Assembly: GCA_035535035.1 (NCBI GenBank)
Contig: DATLQW010000079.1
Location: forward strand, 1 to 18,016
Direction: 5' to 3'
Length of the DNA: 18,016 bases
Source: JASHVB01 sp035535035
GTDB taxonomy: Bacteria > Pseudomonadota > Alphaproteobacteria > Acetobacterales > Acetobacteraceae
A program made the position numbers and the translations under genes. Shown one piece after another: positions 1 to 6,344 of the stretch (position 1 is its first letter; each line of letters begins with the position of its first letter). The notes under the pieces were generated by a model. That model did no database searches and was not told where the DNA came from. It saw only the letters and a program-made list of their open reading frames with translations.

Positions 1-143
1 AGCATGCGCTCGAGCATGAAGCGGATGACCAGCGCGAGGAGATGGGCGACCCACTCGGGCAGGAGCGCGGGCGCGTCCGGGGCGGCCCGATCCGCATCGG
101 GGGCACAGGCGTCGGCCGGAGTGGTGAGTGGATCGTGCATCAT
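1..143 (-). CDS. Hypothetical protein, N-terminal part (cut by window edge)
   Basis: An open frame runs leftward from two adjacent ATG codons (141-143 and 138-140) off the left edge. About 47 residues are visible. They begin MMHDPLTTPADACAPDADRA, followed by an Ala/Pro/Asp-rich stretch, then a hydrophobic segment (about residues 33-44, WVAHLLALVIRF) that could be the start of a membrane helix or an amphipathic helix. Third positions are mostly G/C, as in neighbouring genes, which supports coding. There is no clear Shine-Dalgarno sequence directly upstream; the leader there is pyrimidine-rich. A TTGACA-type promoter lies about 50-80 bases upstream in the right orientation. I do not recognise the family, and the C-terminus is outside the window. 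Confidence 0.4.
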   Translation of the reverse strand, partial: MMHDPLTTPADACAPDADRAAPDAPALLPEWVAHLLALVIRFMLERM

Positions 144-195
144 GGCGGGAGGGAGATGGAGCGGTCTTTCGTGGCGGGTTGCGTAGCGCGCACGG

Positions 196-224
196 CGTGT
201 AGCATGGCGGGGGGTGTGTGTCAA
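196..224 (-). promoter_or_regulatory. Candidate sigma-70-type promoter for the leftward gene at 1-143
   Basis: On the minus strand a perfect TTGACA (219-224) is followed after exactly 17 bases by TACACG (196-201), a weak -10. Transcription would begin near 190, giving a leader of about 47 bases to the ATG at 143. The -35 and the spacing are good and the -10 is poor, so this is a plausible but unproven promoter. Confidence 0.35.
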
Positions 225-282
225 TGGGTATAACTGGATATGTCAGAGGTACGCACACGCGCCGCGGCTGTGGCGAGGCTCG

Positions 283-308
283 CCCGGTGGATTGGCCCGG
301 TGGATTGG
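283..308. repeat. Perfect 13-bp tandem duplication (2 copies)
   Basis: The unit CCCGGTGGATTGG occurs twice head to tail (283-295 and 296-308) with no mismatch. It lies in non-coding sequence and probably reflects replication slippage. Confidence 0.8.
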
Positions 309-652
309 TTCGTGCGGCGGCCCGGGAAGCTCGGGGGTTTCCACAGGTACTGCCAGTGTTGCCGGAGCGAGCGGTTCAGAGATCGACCGCAGAATCAATG
401 ACGGGCGGCAGTAGGGCCGCTCGTCAAGGGCGGGCGAGATCATCATGCCGGGCTCGTTCACTCGCCAATTCCCGATCGCGCCCGGCAACCGCATCCTCGT
501 CGATTTCGCCGGCGTGGGTGCGGTGGAGACGGCGATGTTCGGCTGAGCGAAGTGTCGCTGCGCGATGCGCGCGCATCCAGTGAACGACGACCTGTCGCCG
601 GTGGTGCCCCGGTCGCTCACGGGCGCATCGCGATCGGCTGGACGCTGCATGG

Positions 653-678
653 CCGTGGTGCGTGGCCGCGGTGCGTGG
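653..678. repeat. 13-bp tandem duplication (2 copies, one mismatch)
   Basis: CCGTGGTGCGTGG (653-665) is followed directly by CCGCGGTGCGTGG (666-678). The two copies match at 12 of 13 positions. They lie in the same gene-poor stretch as the 283-308 duplication but are unrelated to it in sequence. Confidence 0.7.
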
Positions 679-794
679 CCCTGCGGATTCCGCACCTATC
701 GGCGCATCGCCCGCGGCATCGTGGTGCAGCTTGCGTTACGCGGTGGCGCCGCGGTTCGGCTGGCCGGTGCGGCTGCAGCACGTGCCTGCATTCA

Positions 795-831
795 GGGAGG
801 TGGACCAGTCAGCGAACGGACTGGCCCTCCC
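795..831 (+). other. Hairpin-forming sequence of unknown role
   Basis: GGGAGG (795-800) and CCAGTC (805-810) can pair with GACTGG (819-824) and CCTCCC (826-831). This gives two 6-bp helices separated by a small asymmetric internal loop (TGGA opposite one C), closed by an 8-base loop. It lies about 70 bases before the possible leader ORF at 903. It could be part of a structured 5' leader of the transporter genes, or of no consequence. I do not recognise it as a known riboswitch. Confidence 0.3.
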
Positions 832-902
832 TCGTACCGAGGCTTCACAATGACTCTGACGCTCACGCGCACGATCACCACGATCCGAGGCAGGAGATTG
901 CG

Positions 903-1010
903 ATGCTGTCTCACCGCCTCTCTGTCTCCTTCTCTCATTCTGAATGCCGGTCGGGATCATTCCCGGCCGGCATTCGCATTCTGCGGCGGCGAATCCGAAC
1001 AACTCGTTGA
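903..1010 (+). CDS. Possible 35-residue serine-rich leader peptide
   Basis: A short ORF begins at ATG 903 with a good ribosome-binding site (AGGAGA six bases upstream) and ends at TGA 1008-1010. Its first 19 residues, MLSHRLSVSFSHSECRSGS, contain seven serines, four of them encoded by TCT, a codon scarce in the GC-rich genes around it. A long hairpin (942-975) lies inside the ORF, and the solute-binding-protein gene starts 111 bases after its stop. This layout is similar to an attenuation leader, but no antiterminator pairing or U-tract is evident. It may equally be a chance ORF. No homologue is recognised. Confidence 0.2.
   Translation: MLSHRLSVSFSHSECRSGSFPAGIRILRRRIRTTR
942..975 (+). terminator. 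Strong 15-bp stem-loop, terminator- or attenuator-like
   Basis: GAATGCCGGTCGGGA (942-956) pairs with TCCCGGCCGGCATTC (961-975) along all 15 positions, with a single G-U wobble and a 4-base TCAT loop. No T-run follows on the plus strand, and the reverse strand also lacks a clear tract, so classical intrinsic termination is uncertain. The stem overlaps the middle of the small ORF at 903-1010. It could act as a transcript end, an attenuator or an RNA-stability element. Confidence 0.45.
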
Positions 1011-1121
1011 CGTGTCTCGCGGCTCGCGTCCGCTTCCGCCCATAATCCCTGTGCAGCAAGCCCCCAAATGCTGCTAGTTTGTCCGCCAGGGACGGCCGAA
1101 CCAACACAGGAGATGCACGCC

Positions 1122-1967
1122 ATGACCAATCACGTGGGCCGCCGCGCCCTGGCCGGCGCCGCGGCGCTGCTGCCCGCCACCGCGCTGATCGCCAGCGCCC
1201 GGGCACAGCCGGTGAGCGAGAACACCTTCGACCGCGTCCGCCGCACCAAGGTGCTGCGCATCGCCGCCCTGCCTGGCGCGCTGCCGTATTTCGACAAGGA
1301 CATCGTCACCGGCCAATGGAGCGGCGCCTGCATCGACATGGCCAAGGACATCGCCAAGGTGTTCGATGCGCAGCTCACCTATCTGGATTCCACCTACGGC
1401 AATTCGGTGCTCGACCTGCAGTCGAACAAGGTCGATCTCGCCTTCGCGCTGAACCCGACGCCGCAGCGCGCGCTGGCCATCGGCTTCACCCATGCGATGA
1501 TCATCCACCCGTTTGGTTGCCTGGCAAAGCACGGCTTGAATCCGAAGACCTGGGACGACCTGAACAAGCCGAATATCCGCATCGTGTTCGATCTCGGCTC
1601 GTTGCATGAAACCGTGGCACGGCGCTATTGCCCGAAGGCGCAGCTCACCGGCTATGCGACGACCGACCAGTGCACGCTGGCGCTGCAATCCGGCCGGGCG
1701 GACGCGCAAATCCTGGCGGCGATCCTGGGGCTGGCCGCGGTGGGCAAGAATCCCTCGCTCGGTCCCTATCATTTGCTGACCGATCCCACCGTGGCGCTGC
1801 CAAGCTGCCTCGGCATCCAGTGGGAGCCGGATTCGCGGTTCCGCGAAGTGCTCAACGCCTGGCTGGACTACAATCGCGGCATCGGACAGATCCGCGAATG
1901 GCTGCTGGTCGGGCTGGCGAAGTTCGGTGTCAGCCGCGACCAGGTACCGCCGCAGTTGACCTTCTGA
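1122..1967 (+). CDS. ABC transporter substrate-binding protein, family 3 (amino-acid type)
   Basis: This is a 281-residue periplasmic solute-binding protein that should capture a small polar substrate, probably an amino acid, and deliver it to an ABC permease. Residues 1-28 form a secretion signal: a twin-arginine-like N-region (NHVGRRALAG), a hydrophobic core and an ARA cleavage site before Gln29. The mature part follows the family-3 pattern: a first beta strand (VLRIAALPGALPYF, about 44-57), the GACIDMAKDIAKVF helix (68-81), the LDLQSNKVDLAFALNPTPQR segment (97-116), and the second-lobe segment at about 146-165. The start at 1122 is chosen because AGGAGA lies eight bases upstream and the signal peptide follows. 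In-frame ATGs at 1113 and 1068 are less likely. The permease gene follows after 49 bases. Substrate specificity cannot be read from the sequence. Confidence 0.88.
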   Translation: MTNHVGRRALAGAAALLPATALIASARAQPVSENTFDRVRRTKVLRIAALPGALPYFDKDIVTGQWSGACIDMAKDIAKVFDAQLTYLDSTYGNSVLDLQSNKVDLAFALNPTPQRALAIGFTHAMIIHPFGCLAKHGLNPKTWDDLNKPNIRIVFDLGSLHETVARRYCPKAQLTGYATTDQCTLALQSGRADAQILAAILGLAAVGKNPSLGPYHLLTDPTVALPSCLGIQWEPDSRFREVLNAWLDYNRGIGQIREWLLVGLAKFGVSRDQVPPQLTF

Positions 1968-1973
1968 CGGGAC

Positions 1974-2008
1974 CGAAAACCTCTTCCGCCGTGCGGCAGG
2001 GGTTTTCG
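1974..2008 (+). other. Intercistronic stem-loop between binding protein and permease genes
   Basis: CGAAAACC (1974-1981) pairs with GGTTTTCG (2001-2008), and inside it CCGC (1986-1989) pairs with GCGG (1993-1996) around a CGT loop. It starts just after the binding-protein stop and ends eight bases before the permease ATG. Similar hairpins between binding-protein and permease genes stabilise the upstream mRNA or reduce downstream expression. That role is inferred here from position and structure only. Confidence 0.45.
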
Positions 2009-2016
2009 CGCGGGAC

Positions 2017-2682
2017 ATGCACTACCACTGGGACTTCACCTTCCTGCTGCGCTACGTGCCGCTGCTCTGGAGTGGCGTGCTGGTCACGCTCGCCTTCACC
2101 TTCGCCAGCATATTTCTCGGATTGATCATCGGGCTGCTGGTGGGCCTCGGCCGGCTGTCGAAGTCCAGACTGCTGAACCTGCCGCTGATCGCCTATATCG
2201 AGGCGTTTCGCTGCACCCCGCTGCTGGTGCAGATCGTGTGGTTCTATTACGCGCTGCCGGTGTTGCTCGGCATCCAGATCCCCGCCACCGCGGCAGCGGT
2301 GATGACGCTGTCCGCCTATACCGGCGCGTTCTACGCCGAAATCTTCCGAGGAGGAATAATTTCGATAGAGCAGGGACAGTGGGATGCGGCACGGGCGCTG
2401 GGGCTGCGGCGGTGGCACGTGATGCGGAAGGTCATTCTACCGCAGGCGGTGCGCCGGATGATCCCGCCTTTCGTCAACCAGTCGATCACGCAATTGAAGA
2501 ACACCTCGCTGGTTTCCACCATCGCGGTGCCGGATCTGCTGTACAACGGCACGCTGATCACCGCCGACACCTATCGTCCGCTGGAGGTCTATACCGTCGT
2601 TGCATTGATCTATTTCGCACTGTTGTTCCCCAGCACATTGCTGGCGCAAGCCTATGAACGTTCGTTGGCCAAGGCCCGGTAG
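2017..2682 (+). CDS. ABC transporter permease, polar amino acid (HisM/GlnP) family
   Basis: This is a 221-residue inner-membrane permease. Several hydrophobic segments are visible (about residues 20-43, 54-70, 72-86, 89-108 and 190-211). The EAA loop that docks onto the ATPase runs from about 118 to 150 (IEQGQWDAARALGLRRWHVM, then ILPQAVRRMIP), and the family signature EAFRCTPLLVQIVWFYYALP sits at about 62-81. Length and layout match the HEQRo-type permeases that work with family-3 binding proteins such as the one encoded just upstream. The ribosome-binding site is weak (GGGAC directly before ATG), so translation may depend partly on the upstream gene. No ATPase gene and no second permease are present, so the ATP-binding subunit must come from elsewhere or be shared. 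Confidence 0.9.
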   Translation: MHYHWDFTFLLRYVPLLWSGVLVTLAFTFASIFLGLIIGLLVGLGRLSKSRLLNLPLIAYIEAFRCTPLLVQIVWFYYALPVLLGIQIPATAAAVMTLSAYTGAFYAEIFRGGIISIEQGQWDAARALGLRRWHVMRKVILPQAVRRMIPPFVNQSITQLKNTSLVSTIAVPDLLYNGTLITADTYRPLEVYTVVALIYFALLFPSTLLAQAYERSLAKAR

Positions 2683-2793
2683 CTCGGCGATTGCGGATCG
2701 CGACGGTGAGCAGCGCCTCGGGCCGGTACTCGGGTCTTGCCCTTGATCCGCGGATCCCACGCGGCGGCTCGACACTCGCGGCCTGCACCTCGC

Positions 2794-2973
2794 TCAGTGA
2801 TGCAGCCGGGCGGGCTTGTCGAGCACTTCGGATGCCAGGGACAACAGACTCTCGGCCGCGCTCCGGAAGCCGGCCTTGTCGGCGTCCTCCGCCAGGGTCA
2901 GCAGCCGATCCGACAGCAACAGCGGGCTGAACGACGGCTCATTCCGTGGAACGATGCGGGTCATGCAGATCAT
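2794..2973 (-). CDS. Small conserved-looking hypothetical protein (59 aa)
   Basis: A short leftward ORF begins MICMTRIVPRNEPSFSPLLL and continues with an acidic/alanine-rich helical part (SDRLLTLAEDADKAGFRSAA, about 21-40) ending in KPARLHH. The start at 2973 is supported by a very good ribosome-binding site (AAGGAGG about seven bases upstream), much better than any upstream in-frame start. The protein has no signal peptide or membrane segment and looks like a small soluble helical protein. It stands alone: it converges with the permease gene on one side, and the SDR gene ends 181 bases upstream on the same strand. A candidate FNR/FixK-like box lies about 60-75 bases before the start, so its expression may respond to oxygen. 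Function unknown. Confidence 0.7.
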   Translation of the reverse strand: MICMTRIVPRNEPSFSPLLLSDRLLTLAEDADKAGFRSAAESLLSLASEVLDKPARLHH

Positions 2974-3034
2974 GGCGTGGTCCTCCTTGGCGGTTCCGAT
3001 GCTGACAGCCTGCAAGCCGGGGCATCGGGCGGCG

Positions 3035-3054
3035 CTGATCTGGATCAATGATCC
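3035..3054 (-). promoter_or_regulatory. FNR/FixK-like box with an overlapping palindrome
   Basis: CTGAT-CTGG-ATCAA (3035-3048) matches the FNR/FixK consensus TTGAT-N4-ATCAA at nine of ten defined positions. A second palindrome, GGATCA-A-TGATCC (3042-3054), shares its right half-site, so three TGATC/GATCA half-sites are stacked. The centre is about 68 bases upstream of the start at 2973; a class II FNR promoter would then start transcription near 3000. No good -10 is visible at the expected place, so the assignment is tentative. Confidence 0.35.
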
Positions 3055-3154
3055 GCCGATTATTGTCAGCGGGTTTCTACGTACGTACGGACTGCGTCCG
3101 ATTGGCCGCGCGGCGGTGGCAACCGGGTAAGGCTGGCCGTGCAGGACGGCAGTA

Positions 3155-4150
3155 TCAGGCGCTGCCGGGCGCAACGAAGCTCCGCGCCAGACCGATTTCC
3201 AGCAGAACCGGCTCGATGCCGAGCAATGCGCGCATCGGTGCGATGTCGAACGCTTTGTGCTCGGTCAGGCGGCGCATCTCGGCGGGCTGGATTGTGGGGA
3301 CCAGGGGGAGGAACCGTGACAAGGCCGCCGCGGCGATCAGCGGCGCAAGTGGGAAGCCGACGATGCGTGGCGGCGGCAGACCGGCGGCGGCGGCGACGGC
3401 GCGGACGAAGTCGGCGTAACGCAGTGCCGTCGGTCCGGCCGCCACGATGCCGTGCGGACCGTCCCATCGCCGTGCAAGCGCGGCGCGGATGGCGCGCGTG
3501 ACGTCGTCCTGGTGGATCGGCTGCACCAGGGCGTTGCCGCCGCCGGGCAACGGCAGCACCGGCAAGCGGCGCAGCAATGCCGCGAGACGCCGCACGTTGT
3601 CCTCGCCGGCGGCGCCGTAGATCATGGTTGGATGCAGCATGACGCCGGAGCGGCCGGAAGCGAGGAAGGCGGCCTCGCCCGCCAGCACGCCGTTGCCGTG
3701 ATCGTCCGGCCAGCGGGTGAACTTGCGGGTGCTGCCGAGGAAGATCAGCCGCGCATCGGGCGGCGCCGCGGCAATCACCGCGGCGGCATGGCGCGCATGG
3801 GCGGTCGAGACGACGGCCGTCGCGCCGTGCAGCGCGGCGTGCAGGGCGGCGGGATCGGCGAGATCGGCGATGCGGGGGGCGATCGCGATGCCCTGCCTTG
3901 CCCATTTCGCCGCGTCGCGCACGACCGGCAGGACGGCAAGGTTGTCAGCGATCAGCGCGCGGCACAGCGTGGCGCCGGAACGGCCCGAAGCGCCGATGAC
4001 GGCGGTGGTGGTGGTGGTGCAGCTCTCCCGCTGGCCGGAGAGGTCGGCGCGAAACGCCGGCTGAGGATGCGGCGGGGCGATCCCATCGCCCTCGCGCTCG
4101 CCGCTTCGCGCCTCGACCTCTCCCGCGGGCGGGCGAGGTGTATGGGGCAC
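3155..4150 (-). CDS. NAD(P)-binding extended-SDR-type protein with repeat-derived N-terminus
   Basis: The conserved body (about 286 residues) is a Rossmann-fold protein of the atypical/extended SDR group (NmrA/NDUFA9-like). It has a glycine-rich NAD(P) motif GASGRSG right at its start (53-59 of the 331-residue reading), a Thr/Arg region FLGSTRKF, then HPTMIYGAAGEDN (173-185) and LPLPGGGNALVQPIHQDDV (199-217), which are typical of epimerase-like relatives. The catalytic YxxxK of classical SDRs is not evident, so it may bind a nucleotide or isomerise a substrate rather than act as a standard dehydrogenase. There is no ATG, GTG or TTG in frame between the Rossmann motif and GTG 4150, which overlaps the upstream stop as TAGTG. 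That start gives a 43-residue extension translated from a palindromic repeat. The true start is uncertain, and the gene may be impaired. Confidence 0.7.
   Translation of the reverse strand: MPHTPRPPAGEVEARSGEREGDGIAPPHPQPAFRADLSGQRESCTTTTTAVIGASGRSGATLCRALIADNLAVLPVVRDAAKWARQGIAIAPRIADLADPAALHAALHGATAVVSTAHARHAAAVIAAAPPDARLIFLGSTRKFTRWPDDHGNGVLAGEAAFLASGRSGVMLHPTMIYGAAGEDNVRRLAALLRRLPVLPLPGGGNALVQPIHQDDVTRAIRAALARRWDGPHGIVAAGPTALRYADFVRAVAAAAGLPPPRIVGFPLAPLIAAAALSRFLPLVPTIQPAEMRRLTEHKAFDIAPMRALLGIEPVLLEIGLARSFVAPGSA
4017..4143. repeat. Palindromic MITE-like element, copy A
   Basis: This 127-bp element is related to 13351-13493. The left end reads GTGCAGCTCTCCCGC and the right end GCGGGCGAGGTGTAT; these match the copy B ends at 12 of 15 and 13 of 15 positions. 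Both copies share AGGTCGGCGC near the left end and a CTCTCCCGC...GGGCGGG hairpin at the right end, and both are followed by a CTACCCC that supplies the TAG stop of the leftward gene ending there. Copy A lies between the MetE-like stop and the Rossmann motif of the SDR gene. It has no stop codon in the SDR frame. It resembles the non-autonomous palindromic intergenic repeats of GC-rich alphaproteobacteria. Confidence 0.6.
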
Positions 4151-5325
4151 TACCCCATCCGGAGCCGGCGCGACGCGATCCGCGCGCCTTCCGCCATGGC
4201 GGCGAGCTTGGCCCATACCACGTCCTCCGCCACGCGCCCGCGCCCGGCCGAGGTGTCGAAGCCGCAATCGGTGCCTGCCAGAACGCGCCGCGGATCGCCC
4301 ACCACGCGGGCGACGCGCTCCAACCGATCCGCCACCACTTCGGGATGTTCGACGAAATTGGTCAGCGGATCGATTACGCCGGCAACTACCACCTGGCCGT
4401 CATCCAGCGGCAGGTTCGCCGCGCAGCGGTATTCGTGCGCGTGGCGCGGATTGGCGAAGGGCAGCACCCAGCCGCCCACCTTGGCCTGGCTGATCGCCGG
4501 CAGGATCTCCGCGAGGTCCACGTCGCAGTCGTGCGGTCCCTCGTAATTGCCCCAGCAGGCATGCAGCCGCACGCGATCGCGCGGGATGTTGCGCAGCGCG
4601 TGGTTGATCGTCGCCACCACGGTCTCGACGAAGCTGACGAACACGGAGGTTGACGCATCCTGGTAGGAGATGTGGCGTTCCAGCGCCAGATCCGGCGCGT
4701 CGATCTGCAGCAGGAAGCCGCTGGCGACGATCGTTTCGTACTCGACCCGCAGCGCCTCACCGAGCGCGGCGAGATAGTCGTCGAAGACGGCATAGTACTC
4801 GTTCTTCATCGACGTGGCGATGATGCCCGGCGAGGGTGCGGTCATGAACGGTTCGGCGAAGGCCGCGCCGCCGGCCTCGTCCAGCGCGGCGCGGAATTCC
4901 GCGCATTCCGCCTGCACCGCGGCGGGGTCGAGGTAGCGCACTTCGCCGATCGCCTTCGGTATGCCGTCACGGTTGCTGACCGAAGGCCGGTCGGCGGACG
5001 TTACGTCGCCCCAGGCACGGAAACCCGGATAGCGTAGCGCGTCGGCCAGCGGCTTGCGGTTCCAGCTTCCGCCGAACCCGCTCATGCGATGCCTCACATA
5101 CAGGAAGAACGCCTCCCGCATCTGCTCTCCATTGTTGCCGACGTCGATGCCGGCGGCGATCTGCTTGCGCACGACGTCGTGCGTTGCGGCCTTGCCGGCG
5201 GCGTCGATCGCTGCTTCATCGACGGGCTCGCCTGCGGCACGCCGGGCGTACAACTCGGTCAGCGCCGGCGGGCGGGGCAGGCTGCCGGTGTGGGTGGTCA
5301 GGATGCGGTGTTCGCTGTGCAGCAT
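4150..5325 (-). CDS. MetE C-terminal-domain-like zinc protein (cobalamin-independent methionine synthase family)
   Basis: This 391-residue protein belongs to the UROD/MetE-like superfamily and corresponds to a stand-alone C-terminal (catalytic) half of cobalamin-independent methionine synthase. The N-terminus carries the family motif LTTHTGSLPRP (9-19). The zinc ligands are recognisable as His255 and Cys257 (HACWGN) and Cys354 (GTDCGF), with Glu298 (HAHEYR) a likely fourth. These align with the His/Cys/Glu/Cys set that activates a thiol for alkylation. The N-terminal half of true MetE, needed for the polyglutamyl folate substrate, is absent, so this is more likely a methyl or alkyl transfer or C-S lyase enzyme of a related pathway than the housekeeping methionine synthase. 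The start at 5325 is supported by GGAAGGA about nine bases upstream. The SDR gene follows and its GTG overlaps the stop. Confidence 0.85.
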   Translation of the reverse strand: MLHSEHRILTTHTGSLPRPPALTELYARRAAGEPVDEAAIDAAGKAATHDVVRKQIAAGIDVGNNGEQMREAFFLYVRHRMSGFGGSWNRKPLADALRYPGFRAWGDVTSADRPSVSNRDGIPKAIGEVRYLDPAAVQAECAEFRAALDEAGGAAFAEPFMTAPSPGIIATSMKNEYYAVFDDYLAALGEALRVEYETIVASGFLLQIDAPDLALERHISYQDASTSVFVSFVETVVATINHALRNIPRDRVRLHACWGNYEGPHDCDVDLAEILPAISQAKVGGWVLPFANPRHAHEYRCAANLPLDDGQVVVAGVIDPLTNFVEHPEVVADRLERVARVVGDPRRVLAGTDCGFDTSAGRGRVAEDVVWAKLAAMAEGARIASRRLRMG

Positions 5326-5363
5326 GACGTGCGTCCTTCCGGTTTGCGGCGGAGGATACAGGT

Positions 5364-5525
5364 TCACCCCAAAGGCACAATGCCGCCAGGATAAGCGAAT
5401 TCATTCACGAATGCGGCCGCGTCCAGCCGAGGGAAAACGAAGAAGATCCGCCGGCGCATCCTCACTATACGGCATAATTCCATCTGCATGTCCGGTGCAT
5501 TATAGAATTCAGCGAACCAGATCAT
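5364..5525 (-). CDS. Doubtful small ORF (53 aa) in a lower-GC gap
   Basis: An ORF beginning MIWFAEFYNAPDMQMELCRI fills much of the gap between the methyltransferase gene and the MetE-like gene. It has no ribosome-binding site, its first half is clearly more AT-rich than the surrounding genes (5460-5540), and I do not recognise the sequence. It may be the remains of a gene or simply non-coding. The methyltransferase stop lies 14 bases upstream of this ATG. Confidence 0.15.
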   Translation of the reverse strand: MIWFAEFYNAPDMQMELCRIVRMRRRIFFVFPRLDAAAFVNEFAYPGGIVPLG

Positions 5526-5539
5526 ATTGCAGGCATCGG

Positions 5540-6241
5540 TTATCCGGCCGGCTTGCTGAACCGGCACTTGTAGGGCGATGCCGCGAAATCGCAGTGCGGC
5601 GTGCGCGCGACGAAATGGTCCACCGCCTGCGTCACGGTCGGCCACGCGGCGTAGTCGTCGGCGATCAGCGTGCCGCCCGGCCGCAACAGCGTCCACCAGT
5701 GTTCCAGATCGGCGAGGACCGACTGGTAGTCGTGCGCGGCATCGACGTGCAGCACCGACGGCCGGATGTCGAGCCTGGTCAGCACGGCACATGCACTGCC
5801 GGAATCGAGCGGCAACGGCAGGACATAGTCCTGCAAACCCTCGGCGATCACGTTGTTCAGGAAGACATAGTACAACAGCGGCAGGCCATTCAATCGCGGG
5901 ATCTGCGCGTGCGTCCGCGGATCGAGCCAGTGTTCCGAGGAGCCGAGCCAGGTGTCCACCGCGATCACCACGCCGTCGCAGCCGATGTCGCGCATGCGCC
6001 GCGCCATGGTCAGGACCGAGGCGCCTTTCCAGACTCCGACCTCCACGGCAACGCCGGGGCGATGGCGGTCGATCGCTTCGGCCAGATACGCATGTTGCGA
6101 GTTCCACCCCTGCGCGTCAGGTGGGAGCGACACGGTCGGGTTCACCAGCGGATCGAGCCCATGCCACAGCCGCGCCACGAGGTCGCGCCGGACGCTGCGT
6201 GCCGATCCTATGCCGTCACTTACGGCCCCGATTTCGACCAT
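5540..6241 (-). CDS. Class I SAM-dependent methyltransferase (Methyltransf_24 type)
   Basis: This 233-residue protein has a Rossmann-type methyltransferase core. Motif I is VAVEVGVWKGASVLTMA (64-80), a second strand with an acidic residue is VVIAVDTWLGSS (91-102), and the family hallmark HVDAAHDYQSVLADLEHWW (165-183) is followed by LLRPGGTLIADDY (185-197). These mark the Methyltransf_24 family, often found with glycan, cephalosporin-hydroxylase-like or sugar O-methylation genes. The acceptor is unknown. The start at 6241 has an AGGAGG ten bases upstream. A longer reading from ATG 6343 (267 aa) would begin one base after the stop of the upstream gene (TAGGATG), so coupled translation from that start cannot be excluded. 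It is probably co-transcribed with the 159-residue gene upstream. Confidence 0.85.
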   Translation of the reverse strand: MVEIGAVSDGIGSARSVRRDLVARLWHGLDPLVNPTVSLPPDAQGWNSQHAYLAEAIDRHRPGVAVEVGVWKGASVLTMARRMRDIGCDGVVIAVDTWLGSSEHWLDPRTHAQIPRLNGLPLLYYVFLNNVIAEGLQDYVLPLPLDSGSACAVLTRLDIRPSVLHVDAAHDYQSVLADLEHWWTLLRPGGTLIADDYAAWPTVTQAVDHFVARTPHCDFAASPYKCRFSKPAG

Positions 6242-6344
6242 GTTCAGGCAACCTCCTGTCAGGCATCGACGTTCGCGGAACGAGCCAGCCGGATACTGCG
6301 GTTCCGGCCTGACCGCGATGGTGACCGCCTGGTCCTCGATCATC

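Larger units (their letters stand above)
225..902. other. Gene-poor stretch with no supported coding region
   Basis: Open frames exist here on both strands, but they are arginine/alanine-rich, overlap one another and have no convincing start signal. One short plus-strand frame (445-546, beginning MPGSFTRQFPIAPGNRI) has GC-rich third positions and could be a gene remnant, but it lacks a ribosome-binding site and I do not recognise it. The region also holds two 13-bp tandem duplications (283-308 and 653-678) and a hairpin at 795-831. No tRNA or known riboswitch was recognised. Confidence 0.5.

Noticed and set aside
1041..1046. CATAAT as a -10 for the binding-protein gene
   Set aside because: No -35 lies at 16-18 bases; the TTGACG at 1006-1011 is 29 bases away.
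243..1206. Several overlapping frames (121-170 residues) in the gene-poor region
   Set aside because: They overlap in different frames, lack ribosome-binding sites and show no recognisable motif; none stands out from GC-rich background.
1074..2018. 314-residue minus-strand frame opposite the binding-protein gene
   Set aside because: It is antisense to a protein with a signal peptide and family-3 motifs, and is rich in Arg, Gln and His.
2745..2756. 12-bp palindrome GATCCGCGGATC as a terminator between convergent genes
   Set aside because: It is short, has no loop or T-run, and palindromes of this size are common in GC-rich sequence.
3452..4546. 364-residue plus-strand frame
   Set aside because: It crosses the SDR gene, the palindromic element and the MetE-like gene in antisense; composition is not protein-like.
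4150..5325. Housekeeping MetE methionine synthase
   Set aside because: Only the C-terminal catalytic half is present (391 residues against about 750), so the gene symbol metE is not assigned.
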